Under the pieces are notes generated by a model. The model had not been told where the DNA came from and did no database searches. It saw nothing but the letters and a program-made list of their open reading frames with translations. Position numbers and translations under genes: made by a program. Below, piece by piece: positions 18,860-28,404 of a DNA stretch of 64,000 nt. The DNA is from Thalassotalea euphylliae (GTDB lineage: Bacteria > Pseudomonadota > Gammaproteobacteria > Enterobacterales > Alteromonadaceae): positions 1,798,001 to 1,862,000 of the forward strand of contig NZ_QUOV01000001.1 of NCBI RefSeq assembly GCF_003390395.1, read 5' to 3'. The first letter of the stretch is position 1; each line of letters starts with the position of its first letter.

Positions 18860-19111
18860 AGGTGTAGTGCTTTTATACCAGCTTTTTATATTGCTTTTTT
18901 ATACAGCTTAGATGACAAGTATCGCATGCTAGCTCTACACAACTGCGCAGCTAGCTAGACTAGTCTTTTTTCCGCATTGGTTAGCGCGAATTAAAAATAC
19001 CGAGCTAACTCTAATTATTTAAATCATTGGGGATAAAGCTGCGGGGTTGAGAGCACAGGGCTGCAATAACAGAATCAATTTGTTTGGCACACTAAACAGG
19101 GCAAAAATATG

Positions 19112-20125
19112 TTAGGCGTTGCCAATTAAAGTAGACGCTTCAATATATAGCTCTGGATCCGATTCTTGGAAATACTCAACCCGTTTAATTGCTTGTGGAA
19201 GTCCTAAATCAGCGGCACTGATGAGCCAAGCTAAACCAAGCGTCTGGTCTTCTTCAACACCTTCCGCTAAGAAGTAAGCTCTACCGATGGCGCCACGCGA
19301 TTTAACGCAACCGAACTTGGCGGCTTCTTTAAATAAAGCGATAGCTTGTTCAAACTCTTGGCTGTCACGGTTAGCCATTGCTTCGTTGTATAGCTTATCG
19401 GCAAGTGCCTCATCAGGCTCTGCAGACTCGACAAGTTCAATAGGCGCTAGGCTTTCAAGTGTATGATCTGATTCAGGCGCCTTAGTTGATAATGCTTTCT
19501 GATGTTCGTTGTTTGTTTCTTCGGTAGTTGCATTGGCAGAGTTACCGAGTAAATCATCCGGTGATTCATTAGTAAAGTCATCAGTTATATCATCAGTAAT
19601 GTCAGCGGATAGCTTGACTGGATTTGTTGCCGAGCTACGCTGTTCAGGCTCAAATTCAGCCGTTGGTTGGGCTTGTTGAATAGCTTCTCTTGGGGGCTGA
19701 ACGTTTGTATGGCGTTGAGTTTCTAATGGGGAAGTCAACTCGATTGGTGCTTCTTCTTCGCCATTGTCAAAAATCGCTTTAATGTCGATATCGCGCTTTT
19801 TCTGCTCCAAAAAGGTTGTCATTACCGCGTCGTACCTAGCATTGAGCTGCTCAATGGTATGTTGCTGCTGAGAAACTTGTTGCTTAAAGTAATTTACGTC
19901 GGCCTGAAGTTGAGCAATTGTTGCTTGGCTTTGAATTTGTTGCTCTTTGTGCAGATGTTTTAAGCTCTCAAGGTGATCTTGATGGTTGGCATCAATCCTT
20001 TCCTGTTGCTTTTCATTATAAGCTTCAAATTTATTTAACACCGAGTTGACGGTATGTTCGTAATTCGCCTTCATTTTTTCGAACCAGCGAAACACTTGGC
20101 TAGGTGCTTTGAAGTTATCAGACAT
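19112..20125 (-). CDS. Coiled-coil protein with C-terminal Sel1-like repeats
   Basis: 337 residues. Residues about 15-115 are a charged, Gln-rich coiled coil. Residues about 120-250 are an acidic, low-complexity linker. From about 255 a Sel1-like (TPR-related) pair follows: ALFKEAAKFGCVKSRGAIGRAYFLAEGV and GLAWLISAADLGLPQAIKRV. No signal peptide or membrane segment. Sel1 proteins act as scaffolds. It is divergent from the chemosensory cluster across a 496-bp gap, so a link to that cluster is possible but unproven. Confidence 0.65.
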   Translation of the reverse strand: MSDNFKAPSQVFRWFEKMKANYEHTVNSVLNKFEAYNEKQQERIDANHQDHLESLKHLHKEQQIQSQATIAQLQADVNYFKQQVSQQQHTIEQLNARYDAVMTTFLEQKKRDIDIKAIFDNGEEEAPIELTSPLETQRHTNVQPPREAIQQAQPTAEFEPEQRSSATNPVKLSADITDDITDDFTNESPDDLLGNSANATTEETNNEHQKALSTKAPESDHTLESLAPIELVESAEPDEALADKLYNEAMANRDSQEFEQAIALFKEAAKFGCVKSRGAIGRAYFLAEGVEEDQTLGLAWLISAADLGLPQAIKRVEYFQESDPELYIEASTLIGNA

Positions 20126-20621
20126 AAATAATTACTAGGTTATGCAATGACGTTATAGCTACCTTAATGATTTGTATTTTTGAAATCAATTTGCCAGCCT
20201 AAAATAGCCAAGATTATTGTCCTTTAGCGCATTCTTTAAACATAAACTGCAAAAACGCTGAAAAAACAACTAAGCATAAACGCTTTGAAGACAGAAACTT
20301 CAGGGCCCAGTCGTTAAATATCTGATAAAAATCAAGTTTGAAAGGCAATTGGCTTGATTGTGCCATTTCTTGGCCTATATTTTTAACGAGAAGGCTGTAC
20401 TTATCTGTATGTTGGCGCTTTTAAGATAAGTAGTGGCGCTATTATGAGCAAAGGAATGCGAGATTACGATTTATCCTTTGTTTTTGCTGATTTATTTAAA
20501 AAAACGCTATATGATGCGCAACGCGAATATTTGTGTTGCTAAGTGCAAACCAAGTAAACAAGGTTTATGGTCGAAAGATAAATAAACGCTAGTTGTAGTC
20601 TTTACTTAATCAAGGAAACAC
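20126..20621. other. Intergenic region before the chemosensory cluster
   Basis: 496 bp between the divergent Sel1-like gene and the first STAS gene. I see AT-rich sequence and no convincing ORF. A TCAAGTTT at 20332-20339 resembles a sigma-28 -35 box but lacks a matching -10. The promoter of the 22-kb cluster should lie here. Confidence 0.45.
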
Positions 20622-20897
20622 ATGTTCAAATTACCTGCTGAATTAACCATAGCCAAAGCAGAAGAATTTAAACAACTGCTAATGGAATATGCCGAAAACC
20701 ACGATGACATCGTAATTGATGACTCCGCAGTTGAAAAAATTGACACCATTGGCGTTCAGCTTATTCTATCTATGGTGACCTACTTAACCTCTATTCACAA
20801 AAGCATCGAATGGCAGTGCACAGCAACAGCCATCAAAGAAAGCGTAGAAAAGCTGGGAATTAAAGATTCTATTTTACTTCAATACGTCAATGCTTAA
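20622..20897 (+). CDS. STAS-domain protein, first gene of the chemosensory cluster
   Basis: 91-residue single STAS domain (anti-sigma-factor-antagonist fold). The segment EKIDTIGVQLILSMVTYL (about residues 44-61) aligns with the phosphorylation loop of SpoIIAA-type proteins, where Asp-Ser-Ser is usual. Here the acceptor position is Thr (Asp-Thr). Such single STAS genes often open che operons in marine Gammaproteobacteria; the partner is unknown. A second STAS gene with the canonical DSS motif lies at 31378. It precedes cheY by 32 bp in the same transcript. Confidence 0.85.
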   Translation: MFKLPAELTIAKAEEFKQLLMEYAENHDDIVIDDSAVEKIDTIGVQLILSMVTYLTSIHKSIEWQCTATAIKESVEKLGIKDSILLQYVNA

Positions 20898-20929
20898 TGT
20901 ACCGATAAAATAAAAAGGAAAGAAAGAAC

Positions 20930-21292
20930 ATGGCCAAAGTGCTTGTAGTTGATGATTCTAATTCAATTCGTGACATGGTGAGTTTTACACTCAAGGCGGC
21001 AGGGTATGAAACCGTAGAAGCTGCTAACGGTCAAGAAGGTCTGACGAAAGCGCAGTCTGGCAACATTGATTTAGTGATCACTGACGTCAACATGCCGATT
21101 ATGGATGGCATTACCTTATGCCAAGAATTAAGAAAGTTACCTGCGTTTAAATTCACACCAATTTTAATGTTAACCACTGAAAGTTCAGTTGATATGAAGC
21201 AACGCGGTAAAGCTGCAGGTGCAACTGGCTGGTTAGTCAAACCATTTAACCCTGAAAAACTATTAGCAACCATCAAACGCGTCATTCGGTAA
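20930..21292 (+). CDS. cheY: CheY-like single-domain response regulator
   Basis: 120-residue REC domain with the acidic pair Asp8/Asp9, phospho-acceptor Asp52, a Thr-Thr near 84 (MLTTES) and the Lys in LVKPF. It is the diffusible output or phosphate sink of the CheA encoded 6 bp downstream. The length and the TGWLVKPFNPEKLL end match CheY proteins of non-enterobacterial chemosensory systems. Confidence 0.93.
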   Translation: MAKVLVVDDSNSIRDMVSFTLKAAGYETVEAANGQEGLTKAQSGNIDLVITDVNMPIMDGITLCQELRKLPAFKFTPILMLTTESSVDMKQRGKAAGATGWLVKPFNPEKLLATIKRVIR

Positions 21293-21298
21293 CGTGAT

Positions 21299-23518
21299 AT
21301 GAGCTTAGATCTCTCGCAATTCATTCCAACTTTCTTAGAGGAAAGTTTCGAAGGATTGGAGTTAATGGAATCAAGCCTGCTTAATTTGGAGCACGGCGAC
21401 GATGAAACCATTAACTCTATATTCCGTGCTGCCCATTCAATTAAAGGTGGAGCAGGCACATTTGGCTTTGGTCACGTAACGGATTTTACTCACTTAGTTG
21501 AAACTTTGTTGGATGAGATGCGCGATGGTCGACGCGAAATAAAAAACGAAGAAGTTGAAGTACTGCTAGCGTCAGTTGATTGTATTCGACTAATGATTGA
21601 AGCTATTCAAAATGATGACGACTACGATCCTTCATCGATCGAAGAAACTTCAGAGCGATTGTCTATTTTACTTGCCAATGGCGAAGATAATGCCAGTGAC
21701 GGTAAAAGCGTTGCTGCTGACGAGCCAATGTTACTTGGCAAAATTTGGCAGATCACCTTTATTCCGGAGCATCATTTAGTTCAGACGGGCAACGACCCAT
21801 TACTGCTATTTAATGCGTTAGAGGATTTAGGTGAGTTGATTGTTTTAGCAAAAACAGAACAATTACCTTCAATCACCGAAATTGATGTTGAAGAACTCTA
21901 TATTCACTGGCAACTTACATTAATGTCAGACAATGCAAGCGAAGCGGATATTCGCGAAGTATTTGAGTGGGTTGAAGATGAATGTGAGCTGGACATCAAT
22001 TTACTTTCCGATGACACACCTGCACCGCCATCATCAGTTGACGAGCAGCCCGTTAATAAGGCGCCAAATACCATTACTGTTGACAGTGAAACTATTGAAG
22101 AATTGCCTTCGCACCTTAATGAAGCTGATGTCGCATTAGAGCAAGCGGCCAGCAAAGCGTTGGCTGAACAAGAGGTTGCTGCTGAGAATAATGCGCCAGC
22201 GCAATCTTCATCTAGTCAGCCTACTCAAGCTACTAAACCCGCAGCTAAGACGCAGACTTCTAAAACACCTGCTAAGGGCAAGGGTGATACAGGTTCAATT
22301 CGCGTAGGTGTTGATAAGGTCGATAGCTTAATTAACCTGGTTGGTGAACTAGTTATTACGCAAAGTATGTTGTCAGAATTAGGCAATGACTTTGACCTTT
22401 CAAAGGTAGAAAAACTAACTGCTGGGCTTGAGCAGCTGTTACAAAATACCAAAGAGTTGCAAGAAAGCGTGATGCGTATTCGTATGCTGCCAATAAGCTT
22501 CGCTTTCAACCGCTTTCCTCGCTTGATTCATGACTTGGCTAAGAAAACAGGCAAAGACATTGAGTTAATTATCAACGGCGAGAATACCGAACTCGATAAA
22601 ACTGTGATGGAGCAAATCGGTGATCCGCTTGTCCATTTAGTGCGCAATGCTGTTGACCATGGTATTGAGCCCGCTGATAAACGTCTGGCAGCTGGTAAAT
22701 CAGCACAGGGTACAATTTGGCTGGATGCCTATCACCAAGGTGGCAGTATCGTTATCGAAATTAAAGATGACGGTGGCGGTATCAACCGTGAAGCTGTGTT
22801 CAATAAAGCGCTAGAAAAAGGCTTAATTGATGCGAATGCTTCGTTAACTGACCAACAAGTCTTTGATCTTATTTTTGAACCAGGTTTTTCAACCGCTCAA
22901 GCAGTAAGCGACATTTCTGGCCGTGGTGTTGGTATGGATGTCGTTAAGAAAAACATTCAAGCATTAGGTGGTCGTATACAAGTTGATTCGGTGCCGGGTG
23001 AGGGCAGTACGTTTAAAGTTTACTTGCCGCTTACATTGGCAATTCTGGACGGGCAATTGGTTAAAGTTGGCGACGAAGTTTTCGTCGTACCGCTGATTAC
23101 CATCGTCGAATCACTGCAAGCAAAAGCCGATTTAATTAACCGCGTATCTGGCGACATGGTGCTTTATCGCTTGCGTGAAGATAATGTCCCTGTGATTCCA
23201 ATTTTTGAGCTGTTTAATTTACCAGCTGAACATCAAACCGTAGATAACGCCTTGATGGTGGTGGTAGAAGCCGATGGTCAAAAAGTTGGTCTTATGGTTG
23301 ATGATCTCTTAGCACAACAGCAAGTCGTGATAAAAAGCCTTAAAGATAACTACCAAGATGTAGCCGGTATTTCCGGGGCGACAATTTTAGGCGACGGCTC
23401 AGTTGCTATGATTTTAGACATCCCAGGCATCATCTCAATGGCACAAAAGATCGCTGCTGAAAAGCAAGCAGAGCGAATCGCTAACTATTCAAAAGCGCTT
23501 GAAGGAGCAGTGAATTAA
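21299..23518 (+). CDS. cheA: CheA, chemotaxis histidine kinase
   Basis: 739 residues, cytosolic. Domains: P1 Hpt with phosphorylated His46 (FRAAHSIKGGAGTFGF), a linker with a divergent P2-like region (about 145-255), an acidic/Ala-Pro linker (about 240-335), P3 dimerisation (about 336-400), P4 HATPase with N-box HLVRNAVDHGIE and the GRGVGMDVV G2 box, and P5 CheW-like from about 585. All catalytic motifs are intact. Its stop overlaps the first cheW start (TAATG), so the two are translationally coupled. Confidence 0.95.
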   Translation: MSLDLSQFIPTFLEESFEGLELMESSLLNLEHGDDETINSIFRAAHSIKGGAGTFGFGHVTDFTHLVETLLDEMRDGRREIKNEEVEVLLASVDCIRLMIEAIQNDDDYDPSSIEETSERLSILLANGEDNASDGKSVAADEPMLLGKIWQITFIPEHHLVQTGNDPLLLFNALEDLGELIVLAKTEQLPSITEIDVEELYIHWQLTLMSDNASEADIREVFEWVEDECELDINLLSDDTPAPPSSVDEQPVNKAPNTITVDSETIEELPSHLNEADVALEQAASKALAEQEVAAENNAPAQSSSSQPTQATKPAAKTQTSKTPAKGKGDTGSIRVGVDKVDSLINLVGELVITQSMLSELGNDFDLSKVEKLTAGLEQLLQNTKELQESVMRIRMLPISFAFNRFPRLIHDLAKKTGKDIELIINGENTELDKTVMEQIGDPLVHLVRNAVDHGIEPADKRLAAGKSAQGTIWLDAYHQGGSIVIEIKDDGGGINREAVFNKALEKGLIDANASLTDQQVFDLIFEPGFSTAQAVSDISGRGVGMDVVKKNIQALGGRIQVDSVPGEGSTFKVYLPLTLAILDGQLVKVGDEVFVVPLITIVESLQAKADLINRVSGDMVLYRLREDNVPVIPIFELFNLPAEHQTVDNALMVVVEADGQKVGLMVDDLLAQQQVVIKSLKDNYQDVAGISGATILGDGSVAMILDIPGIISMAQKIAAEKQAERIANYSKALEGAVN

Positions 23519-24042
23519 TGGATATTCAAGCACTCGCGAAAGACATTCCGGTTGAAGGTGAATACTCGCTTGAAGGTATAGACTTTATTACCAATGGTGA
23601 GCAGTACCTCACGTTTCTTTTAGAAAATGAGCAATACGCGGTTGATATTCTGTGTGTTGAAGAAATCAGAAGCTGGGAAAAGCCAACGCGTATCCCGAAC
23701 TCCCCAAGTTATGTCAAAGGGGTGATTAATATGCGTGGTGTTATCGTGCCTATTATTGATCTGCGTTTAAAGTTTGGTATCGGCAAGCCTGAATATACCG
23801 AAACAACAGTTGTTATTGTGCTTAGCTATGAATCGGACGAGCACAGCCGAACGATAGGCTTTGTGGTTGATGCAGTATCTGATGTATTAAATGCAGAAGA
23901 AAACGAAATTAAAAATGCGCCAACGTTAGGCGGTGTTATCCCACACCATTATGTTGATGGCTTAGTCAACGTTGGTGATGGTGTCGTGACTTTGCTGTCA
24001 GTAGAAGAGCTTCAACAAATAGAAGCTCACAGTATTGGTTAA
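23518..24042 (+). CDS. cheW: CheW adaptor, copy 1
   Basis: 174 residues: a full CheW domain (about residues 28-165) after a 25-residue N-terminal extension. It carries the family motifs FLLENEQYAVDILCVEEIR, RIPNSPSYVKGVINMRG and VIVPIIDLR. It couples receptors to CheA in the array. Start overlaps cheA by one base. A second, diverged CheW follows 65 bp later, so the array can hold two adaptor types. Confidence 0.93.
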   Translation: MDIQALAKDIPVEGEYSLEGIDFITNGEQYLTFLLENEQYAVDILCVEEIRSWEKPTRIPNSPSYVKGVINMRGVIVPIIDLRLKFGIGKPEYTETTVVIVLSYESDEHSRTIGFVVDAVSDVLNAEENEIKNAPTLGGVIPHHYVDGLVNVGDGVVTLLSVEELQQIEAHSIG

Positions 24043-24107
24043 TCTGACAATGATTGAACTCACAGAAGTGAGAAAAAATTGCTTAAGAAAAGGTTGGTAG
24101 CAAGTTA

Positions 24108-24590
24108 ATGGAACAAGAATATTTAACTTTTGTGCTAAGTGGCGAAGAGTTTGGTGTCGACATTCTATGCGTTCAAGAAATACGAGTATTATCGACTGTC
24201 ACTGAACTGCCCAATAAGCCTGATTACCTGAAAGGGGTAATCAATTTACGTGGCGTAATTATACCTATTGTCGATCTACGACAACGCTTTGGCCTTGAGC
24301 CACTAAGCTATGATGATAAAACCGTGACCATTATTTTGCGCAGCCGCAACCCTGAAAAACCTATGGTTGTTGGCATTATTGTTGATGCGGTTTCTGAAGT
24401 TTACAAGTTTGATCCAACCAATGTACGTAAACCGCCAGCACTTGGCAGCAAACTCGACAGTAGCTTCTTAAAAGGGCTTGCTACCGTAGAAGAAAAACTC
24501 ATTATTTTATTAGACACGGCAACGCTTCTTAATGAAGACGAGCTATTCAGTGTTGATATGGATGAAACCCCGGTTCTGACAATGTCATAA
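24108..24590 (+). CDS. cheW: CheW adaptor, copy 2
   Basis: 160 residues, single CheW domain starting right at the N-terminus. It shares the motifs VDILCVQEIR and KGVINLRGVIIPIVDLR with the first copy but diverges elsewhere, so the pair is not a recent duplication. The C-terminus is a short acidic tail containing an internal NEDELFS. Immediately upstream of the globin-like receptor gene and probably its dedicated adaptor (inference). Confidence 0.92.
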   Translation: MEQEYLTFVLSGEEFGVDILCVQEIRVLSTVTELPNKPDYLKGVINLRGVIIPIVDLRQRFGLEPLSYDDKTVTIILRSRNPEKPMVVGIIVDAVSEVYKFDPTNVRKPPALGSKLDSSFLKGLATVEEKLIILLDTATLLNEDELFSVDMDETPVLTMS

Positions 24591-24606
24591 CGGCAACGTA
24601 GTTGTT

Positions 24607-24655
24607 CTTTGTTGGTAACTATCAACAAAGAAGTTGCATGCCTGAATTATCAGGC
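24607..24655 (+). other. Two tandem hairpins between cheW2 and the receptor gene
   Basis: Stem 1: CTTTGTTG (24607-24614) with CAACAAAG (24623-24630). Stem 2: GCCTGA (24640-24645) with TCAGGC (24650-24655). Neither has a T-run. They lie in the 97-bp gap before the 926-residue receptor gene and may set its expression relative to the upstream genes. Confidence 0.35.
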
Positions 24656-24687
24656 GGGTAATAAAAGCGTAAACCTAGGCAGGGAAG

Positions 24688-27468
24688 ATGACTCCAAAGC
24701 AAATATCAACTGTGCAAGTAAGTTGGGCAAAAGTACCAGCAGAACAAAAAATGCTTGGTCTAAGTGCTTTTACCTCGCTTGTGCAGCAAAGTAACTCGCT
24801 AGATTGGCTAGTGGCTCACCTCGGACTTAATAGCACCGATGAAATCAGTATATCTGCCGATTTACTCAATAACTTTGAAAAGTTAATCAATGATCTAACA
24901 AATCCACTTGAGCTTGAACTCGCTATTAAAAAAATAGCGGATGTTCATCAAGTCCATGGTTTCGACGAGCAAGCGTTCAATTCAATTGCTGAAATAGTGT
25001 TTGCAAGTATCGAAACCGCAATACAAAAACCTTTAAGCGTTGCAGTAAAAAAAGCTTGGACTGCTGTTGCCAAATCCCTATTTAAAGCAATCGTCCAAAT
25101 AAGCGAACAGCAACAACAAATCGTTAAGATAGTGCAAAAAGAGGCATCTATGGATACGTCAACCAAAGCAAGCAATGATTTAGCGGTACGACTACAAGGA
25201 GCACTTGATCAGTCGTCAACTGCTTTTATGATGATCGACCGCGACTTTATTGTTACTTATATCAATGAAGCTACCATGCAATTGCTGACCAAGCATGAGC
25301 AAGTTTTCCAGCAAAAGTGGCCAGACTTCGTTGCTGACAAAGCTAAAGTTGTTGGCAGCTGCATCGACATTTTTCATGTCAAGCCTGAGCACCAAAGAGC
25401 GCTACTTTCCGATCCAAGCAATTTACCTTGGAAAACGGATATTCAAATAGAACATTTAACAATTGAGTTAAACGTAACGGCCATTAACGATGCTGATGGC
25501 GAGTACATAGGCAACTCGTTAGAGTGGCAAGATGTCACCGATGCACGTGCCCAGGAAAATAAAGCTGTGCAATTACAAGGTGCTGTTGACCAATCGAGTA
25601 CGCCTAGTATGTTCATCGATCGTGATTTCAACATCACCTACGCGAATAAAGCGACGTTGGACTTATTAAAGCGTCATGAAGCTACATTTGCTCAAAAATG
25701 GCCAGGTTTTAGTGCTGATGAGTCTGCGTTAATTGGTGCTTGCATTGATGTTTTCCATGTTAAGCCTGAACACCAGCGCAAATTATTGAGTGACCCGTCC
25801 AACTTGCCATGGACAACGGATATTCATATTGAGCATTTAACGTTTCAACTCAATGTAACCGCTATTAATGACGTTAGCGGCAATTATATAGGCAATGCAC
25901 TTGAATGGCACGATGTTACCGAAGCGCGCACAAAAGCGTTAGAGGTTGGGCGTTTAATGTCTGCTGTTGAGGGTATGACAACTAATCTGATGATGGCGGA
26001 CTTACAAGGTAATATTGTTTACGCCAACCCTTCGGTTATCAAAATGTTAGCGCGCAGAGAGGATGACTTACGTAAAGTCTTTCCATCTTTTAGTGCTAGT
26101 AATATTGTCGGAACGAACTTCGATATTTTTCATAAGAACCCAGCTCATCAGCAAAATTTGCTGGGAGACATGAAAAACATGCCATATACCACTGAGATTT
26201 CAGTCTCAGGGTTAGTGTTTGAATTGATTGCTATTGCACTAAAAGACGAACAGGGCAATCACGTCGGCAATGCGGTGCAGTGGCTTGACTTAACTGAGCA
26301 AAAAGATGCGCAAGGGCAAGTTGAAGGCTTAATTAACGCCGCAATTCAAGGCCAACTAGATACTCGCATTACAACGGAAGGTTACCAAGGCTTTATGCGA
26401 AAGCTTGGTGATAGCATCAATGGCTTAATGGATACGATTATCCAACCAATTAGCGAAGCTAAGAATGTCGCGCAAGCGCTGGCGAGAGGCAATTTAACTC
26501 AGTCGATGGACGGTAGCTACGACGGTGAATTTTTAGCGCTTGCTGATGCAATGAATGAATCAATCAGAAACCTAAGCAATATGGTGAATGAGATCCGCTC
26601 AGCATCGACCAATGTTTTTGATTCAGCTCGAGAGCTTGCTGAAGGCAATAACGAGTTGAGTCACCGTACTGAGTCGCAAGCTTCTAGCCTTGAGCAAACA
26701 GCATCGGCAATGGAAGAATTAACCAGTACCGTTCAGCAAAATGCAGAAAATACGACTAATGCCACCAAGCTTTCTGTATCCGTCGTTGAAAAAGCGAAAA
26801 GCGGGGGAGCTGTTGTTAATAATGCGATAACGGCGATGAGCGATATCAATAAATCGAGTAAAAAAATAGCCGATATTATCAGTGTGATTGACGAAATTGC
26901 TTTCCAAACGAACCTCCTCGCATTAAATGCAGCGGTAGAGGCTGCTAGAGCAGGTGAGCAAGGGCGTGGCTTTGCTGTGGTTGCTGCAGAAGTAAGAAAC
27001 TTAGCACAGCGCTCTGCTGGCGCTGCAAAAGAAATTAAAGGCTTGATTAACGATAGTGTGGAGGCTGTTGGCCTTGGCACAAAACTTGTCGATGAAACTG
27101 GCCAAACATTTGAGCAGCTTGTCAGCGCAATCGAAGAAGTGGGTAGCATGCTAGCTGACATTGACAATGCGGGTAAAGAACAATCAGCCGGTATTGGTGA
27201 GGTGAGTGCGGCTGTTAGTCAAATGGATGAAATGACACAACAAAACGCTGCCTTAGTCGAAGAAGCGGCCTCTGCCAGTAAATCAATGGAAGAACAGTCA
27301 CAAGGGCTTTTAGAGCAGGTGGCTTATTTTGACAATGGCGAACAAGAGCAGGTTGCTCAAAGCACCGTAACTCGAGAGGTAACGAGAAAGCCTCAACTTC
27401 GCGCACCTAAACCAACTCGTCAAGCAAGAGCCAAAACGATTGCTGACGACGAATGGGAAGAGTTTTAG
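24688..27468 (+). CDS. Soluble methyl-accepting receptor: globin-like domain, three PAS domains, MCP signalling domain, CheR tether
   Basis: 926 residues, no membrane segment or signal peptide, hence a cytosolic chemoreceptor. Residues 1-140 read as a globin fold of the flavohemoglobin/Vitreoscilla type: start [16 protein letters not shown], then the F-helix-like [10 protein letters not shown] with candidate proximal His87, and the G/H part [15 protein letters not shown]. The usual CD1 Phe looks replaced by Val, so heme binding is uncertain. Three PAS domains follow at about 168-287, 295-413 and 421-538; the first two are near repeats (both contain [14 protein letters not shown] and LNVTAIND). 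A HAMP-like linker (about 543-640) leads to the MCP domain with the tip [20 protein letters not shown]. It ends in DEWEEF, a WxxF pentapeptide like those that tether CheR. Likely an oxygen, redox or other cytoplasmic sensor (inference). Confidence 0.88.
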   Translation: MTPKQISTVQVSWAKVPAEQKMLGLSAFTSLVQQSNSLDWLVAHLGLNSTDEISISADLLNNFEKLINDLTNPLELELAIKKIADVHQVHGFDEQAFNSIAEIVFASIETAIQKPLSVAVKKAWTAVAKSLFKAIVQISEQQQQIVKIVQKEASMDTSTKASNDLAVRLQGALDQSSTAFMMIDRDFIVTYINEATMQLLTKHEQVFQQKWPDFVADKAKVVGSCIDIFHVKPEHQRALLSDPSNLPWKTDIQIEHLTIELNVTAINDADGEYIGNSLEWQDVTDARAQENKAVQLQGAVDQSSTPSMFIDRDFNITYANKATLDLLKRHEATFAQKWPGFSADESALIGACIDVFHVKPEHQRKLLSDPSNLPWTTDIHIEHLTFQLNVTAINDVSGNYIGNALEWHDVTEARTKALEVGRLMSAVEGMTTNLMMADLQGNIVYANPSVIKMLARREDDLRKVFPSFSASNIVGTNFDIFHKNPAHQQNLLGDMKNMPYTTEISVSGLVFELIAIALKDEQGNHVGNAVQWLDLTEQKDAQGQVEGLINAAIQGQLDTRITTEGYQGFMRKLGDSINGLMDTIIQPISEAKNVAQALARGNLTQSMDGSYDGEFLALADAMNESIRNLSNMVNEIRSASTNVFDSARELAEGNNELSHRTESQASSLEQTASAMEELTSTVQQNAENTTNATKLSVSVVEKAKSGGAVVNNAITAMSDINKSSKKIADIISVIDEIAFQTNLLALNAAVEAARAGEQGRGFAVVAAEVRNLAQRSAGAAKEIKGLINDSVEAVGLGTKLVDETGQTFEQLVSAIEEVGSMLADIDNAGKEQSAGIGEVSAAVSQMDEMTQQNAALVEEAASASKSMEEQSQGLLEQVAYFDNGEQEQVAQSTVTREVTRKPQLRAPKPTRQARAKTIADDEWEEF

Positions 27469-27478
27469 GTTTAACTAG

Positions 27479-28324
27479 ATGAAGGATGTAAGAGAAAATT
27501 CTTATCAGCTAAGTGGTAAGAATTTTAAATTTATTTGCGATTACGTTTATGACTCCGCTGGCATTGTGCTGGGTGAGGCTAAGCGTGAGATGCTCTATCG
27601 TCGCTTAACCCGAGTTATTCGTGAACGAAAACTACCAAGCTTTGACGCTTACTGCGATTTACTGAGATCTCAACCAGAGCAAGAGCGAACGTACTTTATT
27701 AATGCTATCACCACGAATTTAACCAGTTTTTATCGTGAGCAGCATCATTTTGACTACCTTGCTAAGCATGAATTTCCTAAATTACTGAATAAAAATAGTG
27801 ACTCGAAGCGCATTAGGCTCTGGTCGAGTGCTAGTTCAACGGGGGAAGAGCCGTATAGCCTGGGAATTACTACTCATCAAAGCTTTGCACCGGTGCTAAG
27901 TCAATGGGACATAAAAATTCTCGCAACCGACATTGATAGTAATGTACTGGCAACGGCAAAAGAAGGCGTTTATACCGCAAACCGTGTTGAAGGTATCTCA
28001 CAATCAATTCAACAAAAGTATTTTAAAAAAGGTACTGGTGCAAATGAAACGAAAGTTAGAGTTATCGATGAGGTTCGCTCATTAATTACGTTTAAACAGT
28101 TGAATTTGTTACACGAATGGCCTGTTAAAGGGCCATTTGATGTGATTTTCTGCCGTAATGTGATTATTTACTTTGATAAAGCAACTCAGCAAGACTTATT
28201 TGCTCGTTATTACGAGTTACTAGCTCCCGGTGGTTTATTGATGTTAGGTCACAGTGAAAACCTAGGCGAGTACCAGCGTTATTTTGAAAACGTAGGTAGA
28301 ACAATTTTTAGAAAGCCTGAATAG
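27479..28324 (+). CDS. cheR: CheR, receptor methyltransferase
   Basis: 281-residue SAM-dependent glutamate methyltransferase. The N-terminal helical domain (about 10-80) precedes the SAM fold with LWSSASSTGEEPYSLGI (about 118-134), ILATDIDSNVL (about 158-168) and the FDVIFCRNVIIYFD block. No TPR extension. It follows the globin-like receptor by 10 bp, and that receptor carries a WEEF tether suited to recruit it. Confidence 0.94.
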   Translation: MKDVRENSYQLSGKNFKFICDYVYDSAGIVLGEAKREMLYRRLTRVIRERKLPSFDAYCDLLRSQPEQERTYFINAITTNLTSFYREQHHFDYLAKHEFPKLLNKNSDSKRIRLWSSASSTGEEPYSLGITTHQSFAPVLSQWDIKILATDIDSNVLATAKEGVYTANRVEGISQSIQQKYFKKGTGANETKVRVIDEVRSLITFKQLNLLHEWPVKGPFDVIFCRNVIIYFDKATQQDLFARYYELLAPGGLLMLGHSENLGEYQRYFENVGRTIFRKPE

Positions 28325-28404
28325 ATTTTATAGGTCAAATGAGACCATCTTAAATAAATACGCCTTATTAATATTGGCAAATATAGAGAGTAGTAATAGC
28401 AAGT

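Noticed and set aside
20332..20358. Sigma-28-like promoter ahead of the chemosensory cluster
   Set aside because: TCAAGTTT resembles the -35 box, but the stretch 11 bases later (GGCTTGAT) does not match GCCGATAA.
24591..24687. c-di-GMP riboswitch in the gap before the globin receptor gene
   Set aside because: The two hairpins lack the conserved GEMM core sequences, so no riboswitch is called.
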